Positions 22,986 to 27,775 of a DNA stretch of 27,775 nucleotides are shown here, piece by piece. Numbering within the stretch: position 1 is the stretch's first letter; every line of letters begins with the position of its first letter. The stretch is from CADEFF01 sp964569315. Lineage in GTDB: Bacteria > Pseudomonadota > Alphaproteobacteria > Dongiales > Dongiaceae. The notes below the pieces were generated by a model. It was not told the origin of the DNA. It did no database searches and saw nothing but the letters and a program-made list of their open reading frames with translations. The DNA lies in the NCBI GenBank assembly GCA_964569315.1, contig CAZMUZ010000042.1, positions 1 through 27,775 on the forward strand. The letters run 5' to 3'. Made by a program: the position numbers and the translations under genes.

Positions 22986-24058
22986 ATCTCGACCAGAAAC
23001 TCGATCGGGTGGTGCAACGGCACGAGGAGCTCGCGGCGACGCTTGCGGCGGAAGGCAAGCGCGACCGTCAGGAATTCGCCCGCTTGTCGAAGGAATATTC
23101 CGATCTCTCCGACACGGTCGAGGCGATTCGCGAGCTGCGGAAGATCCAGGGCGAGATGGCGGACCTCGCCCCGCTCATGACCGATCCGGCGGCCGACTCG
23201 GAGATGCGCGCGCTCGCCGAGGAGGAATTCAAGGCGCTGAAGCAGCGCCTGCCCCAGCTTGAGCAGCGGCTGAAGGCGATGCTGCTGCCGAAGGACGAGG
23301 CCGACGAGCGCAATGCGATCCTCGAGGTGCGCGCGGGCACCGGCGGCGAGGAGGCGGCGCTCTTCGCGACCGCGCTCTTTCGCATGTATCGGCGATACGC
23401 CGAGCTCCATGGCTGGCGTTTCGAGGTGATGAGCCTGAACGAGACGGGTCTCGGCGGCACGAAGGAAGGCATCGCCAATATCACCGGCAAGGGCGTGTTC
23501 GCGCGGCTCAAATACGAATCGGGCGTGCATCGGGTCCAGCGCGTGCCGGAAACCGAGGCCGGCGGACGGATCCATACCTCGGCGGCCACCGTTGCCGTGC
23601 TTCCGGAGGCGGAAGAGGTCGATATCCATATCGACGAGAAGGATCTGCGGATCGACGTGTTCCGCTCGAGCGGCCCGGGCGGCCAGTCGGTCAACACCAC
23701 CGACAGCGCGGTCCGCATCACCCATATCCCGACCGGCCTCGTGGTGCAGCAGCAGGACGAGAAATCGCAGCACAAGAACAAGGCGAAGGCGCTCAAGGTG
23801 CTGCGCGCGCGCCTTTACGATATGGAGCGCGAGAAGCGCGACAAGGCGCGCGCCGCGTCCCGCAAGAGCCAGGTCGGCAGCGGCGACCGGTCGGAGCGCA
23901 TCCGGACCTACAATTTCCCGCAAGGCCGCGTGAGCGACCATCGCATCAACCTGACGCTCTACAAGATCGTGCCGATCCTCGAAGGCGGGGCGCTCGACGA
24001 GGTCATCGAGCCGCTGATCGCCGAGGATCAGGCGGCGCGGCTGGCGGAGGAAGAGTGA
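22982..24058 (+). CDS. prfA: Peptide chain release factor 1
   Basis: A 358-residue class I release factor that reads UAA and UAG. The stop-codon recognition tripeptide is P189-E-T191 (P-x-T), the surrounding G-R-I-H-T-S-A is canonical, and the peptidyl-tRNA hydrolysis motif GGQ is at 233-235 within S-S-G-P-G-G-Q-S-V-N. The C-terminal H-R-I-N-L-T-L-Y-K is also typical. The length is normal. Its ATG overlaps the GluTR-like stop and its TGA overlaps the prmC GTG (GTGA), so three genes are translationally coupled. The Gln of GGQ is the substrate of the next gene product. Confidence 0.97.
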   Translation: MNLDQKLDRVVQRHEELAATLAAEGKRDRQEFARLSKEYSDLSDTVEAIRELRKIQGEMADLAPLMTDPAADSEMRALAEEEFKALKQRLPQLEQRLKAMLLPKDEADERNAILEVRAGTGGEEAALFATALFRMYRRYAELHGWRFEVMSLNETGLGGTKEGIANITGKGVFARLKYESGVHRVQRVPETEAGGRIHTSAATVAVLPEAEEVDIHIDEKDLRIDVFRSSGPGGQSVNTTDSAVRITHIPTGLVVQQQDEKSQHKNKAKALKVLRARLYDMEREKRDKARAASRKSQVGSGDRSERIRTYNFPQGRVSDHRINLTLYKIVPILEGGALDEVIEPLIAEDQAARLAEEE

Positions 24059-24945
24059 CCGAGACCGTCGGTGCCCTGCTCGCCGCCGCGGCCCGTCGGC
24101 TGATGGCAGCGGGCGTCGAAAGCCCACGGACCGATGCCCGTCTTCTGCTCGCCGCGGCGATGCAGGCGACGTCGGACCGCTTGCTCGGCTATCCGGAAAC
24201 GCCGGTCGAGGACGGGGCGGCTCGGGATTTCGCCGCGGCGCTCGACCGCCGGCTCGAGCGCGAGCCGGTATCGCGAATCCTCGGCGAGCGGGAGTTCTGG
24301 AGCCTGCCGTTCCGGCTCGGCGCCGCCACGCTCGACCCGCGGCCCGATAGCGAAACGCTGATCTCGGCGGTGCTGGCGCGGACCGCCGACCGTTCCGCGC
24401 CGCTCCGGCTGCTCGATCTCGGCACCGGAACGGGATGTCTCCTGCTCGCGTTGCTGAGCGAGCTGCCGCGCGCGCGGGGGATCGGGGTCGATCTCGCGCC
24501 GTCGGCGGTCGCCCTCGCGACGGAGAACGCGATGCGGCTCGGGCTCGGCCGCCGCGCGCAGTTCCGGATCGGGGACTGGGATCGCGGCCTCGCCGGGCGG
24601 TTCGATATCGTCCTCAGCAATCCGCCCTATATTCCGCATCGCGACATCGAGGCGCTCGCGCCGGAAGTATGCCGCTACGATCCGCGCCTCGCGCTCGATG
24701 GCGGTGCCGACGGCCTCGACGGGCATCGCGCCGTGGCGGGCCTGCTGTCGCGGCGCCTGACGCCGCGGGGCATCGCCGCGATCGAGCTCGGCGCCGGTCA
24801 GGGGTCGGCCGCGGCGGCGATCTACGAGGCCGCCGGCATGGCGCTTCTCGACCGGGTGGAGGATCTTTCGGGCGCGCTCCGATGCCTTGTTTTGGGCAGG
24901 AATCCGCGAAAAATAACTGTTGGAAAGCCGGGGCCGACCGTCTAG
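24055..24945 (+). CDS. prmC: Release factor glutamine methyltransferase PrmC
   Basis: A 296-residue N5-glutamine methyltransferase that modifies the GGQ glutamine of release factors. It has an N-terminal helical domain (S-P-R-T-D-A-R-L-L-L), the P-V-S-R-I-L-G-E-R-E-F-W block (71-82) and R-P-D-S-E-T-L (96-102). SAM loop L-D-L-G-T-G-T-G is at 120-127, and the catalytic NPPY is at 189-192. The start is GTG at 24055, overlapping the prfA stop by four bases, which couples synthesis of the modifier to its substrate. The C terminus lacks anything unusual. A promoter-like sequence for the next gene overlaps its last codons. Confidence 0.96.
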   Translation: MTETVGALLAAAARRLMAAGVESPRTDARLLLAAAMQATSDRLLGYPETPVEDGAARDFAAALDRRLEREPVSRILGEREFWSLPFRLGAATLDPRPDSETLISAVLARTADRSAPLRLLDLGTGTGCLLLALLSELPRARGIGVDLAPSAVALATENAMRLGLGRRAQFRIGDWDRGLAGRFDIVLSNPPYIPHRDIEALAPEVCRYDPRLALDGGADGLDGHRAVAGLLSRRLTPRGIAAIELGAGQGSAAAAIYEAAGMALLDRVEDLSGALRCLVLGRNPRKITVGKPGPTV

Positions 24946-24948
24946 GTT
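24920..24948 (+). promoter_or_regulatory. Putative promoter of the DUF4167 gene
   Basis: TTGGAA (24920-24925), 17 bases, TAGGTT (24943-24948), starting inside the end of prmC. It would give a leader of about 160 bases containing the stem-loop at 24972-24993. Confidence 0.35.
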
Positions 24949-24971
24949 AGCGGCGGCACGAGAGAAGAAGA

Positions 24972-24993
24972 GTTCAGCCCAGGGGGGCTGGAC
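24972..24993 (+). other. Stem-loop in the prmC-DUF4167 spacer
   Basis: GTTCAGCCC (24972-24980) can pair with GGGCTGGAC (24985-24993) over nine pairs with one G-U, around the loop AGGG. No T-run follows, so it is either a weak terminator for prmC or leader structure for the DUF4167 mRNA. The rest of the 171-base spacer shows nothing else recognisable. Confidence 0.4.
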
Positions 24994-25081
24994 TGGCCCT
25001 CTGTCCCCTCCACGGAACATCGCAAAAGCCGATCGGCGGCCCTTCGATTATGGCTGCGTTCGGTGTCGGAGCGGGAAGTGC

Positions 25082-25099
25082 TGCGATACATGCGATACA
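25082..25099 (+). repeat. Direct repeat of TGCGATACA (two copies)
   Basis: Two adjacent identical 9-mers (25082-25090, 25091-25099), 17 bases before the DUF4167 ATG. It could be a site for a regulator or chance; it does not contain the ribosome binding site. Confidence 0.4.
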
Positions 25100-25116
25100 T
25101 CTGACATGGCAGAGTG

Positions 25117-25515
25117 ATGAGGCAAGGATCCAACCCGAGACGCCCGCGCGGTCGCGGTCAACGCAAGCCCCATTACAACCCGCGTAGCCAGACCTTCGAC
25201 AGCAACGGTCCGGATGTCCGCGTCCGTGGCAACGCCTATCAGGTCCTGGAGAAGTATCTGGCGCTGGCGCGCGACGCCAATGCCGCCGGCGACCGCATCG
25301 CGGCCGAAAACTTCCTGCAGCATGCCGAGCATTATTTCCGGCTGATCAACCAGTTCGCCGGCGACGATCCCAATCGCAGCCGGCAGCTCCCGCGGCCGGA
25401 CGGCAACGGGGCCGAGGGCGGCGAGGTCGAGCATGCGGACGGCGATGCGGAAAGCGCCAACGGCATGGCCGGCATCGCGGGTCCGGGCCCCAACGGCAGC
25501 GGCCACGAGGACTGA
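25117..25515 (+). CDS. DUF4167 domain protein
   Basis: A 132-residue protein. Residues 1-25 are Arg-rich and suggest nucleic-acid binding (R-Q-G-S-N-P-R-R-P-R-G-R-G-Q-R). Residues 26-75 carry the DUF4167 core: S-N-G-P-D-V-R-V-R-G, Y-L-A-L-A-R-D-A-N-A-A-G-D and A-E-N-F-L-Q-H-A-E-H-Y. The remainder is acidic, Gly/Asn-rich and probably disordered. The family is characteristic of alphaproteobacteria, usually placed between prmC and clpB as here; its molecular role is not established to my knowledge. The ATG at 25117 matches the family start; a GTG lies one codon upstream. The ribosome binding site is weak. Confidence 0.88.
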   Translation: MRQGSNPRRPRGRGQRKPHYNPRSQTFDSNGPDVRVRGNAYQVLEKYLALARDANAAGDRIAAENFLQHAEHYFRLINQFAGDDPNRSRQLPRPDGNGAEGGEVEHADGDAESANGMAGIAGPGPNGSGHED

Positions 25516-25629
25516 ACGGCGCTTCGCCGGCCGGCCGCCGACAGCGATTTCATCGGTTTTCGAGGCTCGGCCGCCCGACGGTACGAAGCCGCCGGAGCGC
25601 GCGCCGAATCCGAGCAGGGTTAATGCCCT

Positions 25630-25657
25630 CTTGCGTCGGATTTTCTTCCGCCCATAT
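25630..25657 (+). promoter_or_regulatory. Sigma-32-type heat-shock promoter of clpB
   Basis: CTTGCGT (25630-25636), 13 bases, then GCCCATAT (25650-25657). This closely fits the RpoH consensus CTTGAAA, 11-16 bases, CCCCATNT. It lies 80 bases before the clpB ATG, as expected for a heat-shock chaperone. The remaining spacer from 25516 to 25629 shows only a weak GC-rich hairpin near 25517-25529. Confidence 0.65.
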
Positions 25658-25663
25658 CAGATT

Positions 25664-25681
25664 CGGGCCTGAAAGGGCCCG
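25664..25681 (+). other. Small hairpin in the clpB leader
   Basis: CGGGCC (25664-25669) and GGCCCG (25676-25681) form a six-pair stem around TGAAAG, directly downstream of the sigma-32-like promoter. It would lie at the very 5' end of the clpB mRNA; a role in stability is possible but unproven. Confidence 0.35.
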
Positions 25682-25737
25682 CGCATCTTGATATCGCGTG
25701 CTGGGCAAACCGGGCGCGGTCGGAAGAGGGCAACGTC

Positions 25738-27775
25738 ATGGATTTCGAAAAATTCACCGAACGCTCGAAAGGATTCGTGCAGTCGGCGCAAGGTCTTGCG
25801 CTGCGCAGCAATCATCAGCGTTTCCTGCCGGAGCATCTGTTCAAGGTGCTGCTGGACGATAGCGAGGGGCTCGCCGCCAATCTCATCCGCACGGCCGGCG
25901 GCGATTCGCGACAGGCGCTCGCCGAAACCGAAGCGGCGCTCGAGAAGCTGCCGAAGGTCGAAGGCAGCGGCGCGGGCCAGGTCTATCTCGCCCCCGAGAC
26001 GGCGCGGCTGTTCGACGCCGCGGGCCAGCTCGCGGAGAAGGCCGGCGACAGCTTCGTCACGGCCGAACGGCTCCTGCAGGCACTGGCACTCGCGACCGGC
26101 ACCACGCCAGCGAACATCCTCAAACGCCAGGGCGTCACGCCGCAGGCGCTCGATCAGGCCATCGGCGAGCTGCGCAAGGGCCGCCAGGCTCATAGCTCCA
26201 GCGCCGAGGACAGCTACGACGCGCTCAAGAAATATGCCCGCGACCTCACGGAAGCGGCGCGCGAAGGCAAGCTCGACCCGGTCATCGGCCGGGACGAGGA
26301 GATCCGTCGCACCATCCAGGTGCTGTCGCGCCGGACCAAGAACAACCCGGTGCTGATCGGCGAGCCCGGCGTCGGCAAGACCGCGATCGTCGAAGGCCTC
26401 GCGGCGCGGATCGTCAATGGCGACGTGCCGGAAAGCCTGAAGAAGAAGCGGCTCATGTCGCTCGATCTCGGCGCGCTCATCGCGGGCGCCAAGTTCCGCG
26501 GCGAGTTCGAGGAGCGGCTGAAGGCGGTGCTGCAGGAAGTGTCGGCGACCGCCGGCGAGATCGTCCTCTTTATCGACGAGCTCCATACGCTGGTCGGCGC
26601 CGGCAAGGCGGATGGCGCGATGGACGCCTCCAACATGCTGAAGCCGGCGCTTGCGCGCGGCGAGCTCCACTGCGTCGGCGCCACCACGCTCGACGAGTAT
26701 CGCAAGCATATCGAGAAGGACGCGGCGCTCGCCCGGCGGTTCCAGCCGGTCTTCGTGGCCGAGCCCACGGTCGAGGACAGCATCTCGATCCTGCGCGGCC
26801 TCAAGGAGAAATACGAGCTGCATCACGGCGTGAAGATCACCGACGCGGCGCTGGTCGCGGCCGCCACCTTGTCGCACCGCTACATCACCGACCGCTTCCT
26901 CCCGGACAAGGCGATCGATTTGATGGACGAGGCCGCGAGCCGGCTCCGCATGCAGATGGATTCGAAGCCCGAGGAAATCGACGAGCTCGATCGACGGCTG
27001 ATCCAGCTCAAGATCGAGCGCGAAGCGCTGAAGAAGGAGTCCGATCGCGGTTCCCAGGAGCGCCTCAAGTCGCTCGAGACCGAGATCGCGGCGCTGGAGA
27101 AAGAGTCGGCCGAGAAGACCGCGGCCTGGCAGGCGGAGAAGCAGCAGCTCGCGGGCGCGCAGAAGCTCAAGGAGCAGATCGAGCAGGCGCGGGCGGAGGC
27201 CGAGCAGGCGCAGCGCCGCGGCGACCTGCAGCGGGCAAGCGAGCTGCTCTACGGCACCATCCCCGACCTGCAGCAGAAGCTCGCCAAGGCGGAATCGGAG
27301 GAGCAGCACCGGATCCTGAACGAGGTCGTCGGCCAGAACGAGATCGCCGAGGTCGTGGCGCGCTGGACCGGCATCCCGGTCGACAAGATGCTCGAAGGCG
27401 AACGCGAGAAGCTGCTCCAGATGGAAGACGCGCTCGGCAAGCGCGTCCTCGGGCAGCGCGATGCGATCGTCGCGATCTCCAACGCCGTACGGCGCGCACG
27501 TGCCGGTCTCCAGGATCCGAACCGGCCGATCGGCTCGTTCCTCTTCCTCGGCCCCACCGGCGTCGGCAAGACGGAGCTCACCAAGGCGCTCGCCGCCTAT
27601 CTCTTCGACGACGAGCAGGCGATGGTCCGCATCGACATGTCGGAATACATGGAGAAGCACGCGGTCTCCCGCATGATCGGGGCCCCCCCGGGCTATGTCG
27701 GCTATGACGAGGGCGGCGCGCTCACCGAAGCGGTGCGGCGGCGCCCCTACCAGGTGATTCTCTTCGACGAGGTCG
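25738..27775 (+). CDS. clpB: ATP-dependent disaggregase ClpB, N-terminal 679 codons
   Basis: The gene runs off the window. ClpB works with DnaK to pull apart protein aggregates. Visible parts: N domain (about 1-145), first AAA+ module with Walker A G-E-P-G-V-G-K-T (208-215) and Walker B F-I-D-E-L-H-T, pore loop region A-K-F-R-G-E-F-E-E-R, the coiled-coil M domain, W-T-G-I-P-V and the second Walker A G-P-T-G-V-G-K-T (605-612). The last bases encode the second Walker B (L-F-D-E). The Walker A positions fit those of E. coli ClpB closely, so no indels are present. The ATG at 25738 has AGAGGG (25725-25730) seven bases upstream, and a heat-shock promoter precedes it. Confidence 0.97.
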   Translation, partial: MDFEKFTERSKGFVQSAQGLALRSNHQRFLPEHLFKVLLDDSEGLAANLIRTAGGDSRQALAETEAALEKLPKVEGSGAGQVYLAPETARLFDAAGQLAEKAGDSFVTAERLLQALALATGTTPANILKRQGVTPQALDQAIGELRKGRQAHSSSAEDSYDALKKYARDLTEAAREGKLDPVIGRDEEIRRTIQVLSRRTKNNPVLIGEPGVGKTAIVEGLAARIVNGDVPESLKKKRLMSLDLGALIAGAKFRGEFEERLKAVLQEVSATAGEIVLFIDELHTLVGAGKADGAMDASNMLKPALARGELHCVGATTLDEYRKHIEKDAALARRFQPVFVAEPTVEDSISILRGLKEKYELHHGVKITDAALVAAATLSHRYITDRFLPDKAIDLMDEAASRLRMQMDSKPEEIDELDRRLIQLKIEREALKKESDRGSQERLKSLETEIAALEKESAEKTAAWQAEKQQLAGAQKLKEQIEQARAEAEQAQRRGDLQRASELLYGTIPDLQQKLAKAESEEQHRILNEVVGQNEIAEVVARWTGIPVDKMLEGEREKLLQMEDALGKRVLGQRDAIVAISNAVRRARAGLQDPNRPIGSFLFLGPTGVGKTELTKALAAYLFDDEQAMVRIDMSEYMEKHAVSRMIGAPPGYVGYDEGGALTEAVRRRPYQVILFDEV

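Noticed and set aside
25516..25560. Intrinsic terminator after the DUF4167 gene
   Set aside because: GC-rich hairpins are possible near 25517-25529 and a TTTT lies at 25557-25560, but they are not adjacent and no stable stem directly precedes the T-run.

Overview
The window is a high-GC chromosomal segment of an alphaproteobacterium, probably of the broad Rhodospirillales group. Evidence for this is the gene order: an NDUFAF5-like methyltransferase divergent from comF-grxC-nitrilase-DUF1178, ubiG divergent from lysC, and prfA-prmC-DUF4167-clpB. The placement rests on recognised protein families and on my memory of alphaproteobacterial synteny, not on a search. Genes are tightly packed, many overlap by 4 to 20 bases, and no tRNA, rRNA, CRISPR array, integrase or transposase was seen.

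Left part (1-7134). The 3' end of argJ is followed by two tandem GNAT acetyltransferases, the second fused to a MutT-type Nudix domain. An NDUFAF5-like methyltransferase converges on that fusion. Diverging from it are comF, grxC and a nitrilase-family amidohydrolase. A 1-Cys peroxiredoxin with its own promoter and terminator and a small methyltransferase lie on the minus strand. A DUF1178 protein then runs up to a 100-N assembly gap (7137-7236).

Middle part (7237-15339, minus strand). This is the striking region. ubiG is followed by five tandem paralogous genes of 462-499 codons (14546 down to 7237). Each encodes an N-terminal PAPS-type sulfotransferase domain, a conserved linker (W-x-G-P ... 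E-x-x-F-x-x-R-R-A-R) and a C-terminal Rossmann methyltransferase-like domain. Junctions are overlaps of 8 and 4 bases or gaps of 8, 19 and 52 bases, so the six genes look like one transcription unit. The most distal copy runs into the assembly gap, so the array may be longer than it appears. The SAM-binding loop is well formed in some copies and altered in others. I do not recognise this tandem two-domain family as a described system; sulfation plus methylation of a glycan or lipid is the natural guess, but no substrate gene lies nearby.

Right part (15481-27775, plus strand). In order: lysC, an NPD/FabK-like flavoprotein, a RodZ-like membrane HTH protein, ispG, hisS, a glutamyl-tRNA-reductase-like protein that has lost the catalytic cysteine, prfA, prmC, a DUF4167 protein and the first 679 codons of clpB. 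clpB has a good sigma-32-type promoter. Here amino-acid and isoprenoid synthesis, translation (HisRS, RF1 and its methylase) and proteostasis are packed as housekeeping units. The defective GluTR-like gene is translationally coupled to prfA.
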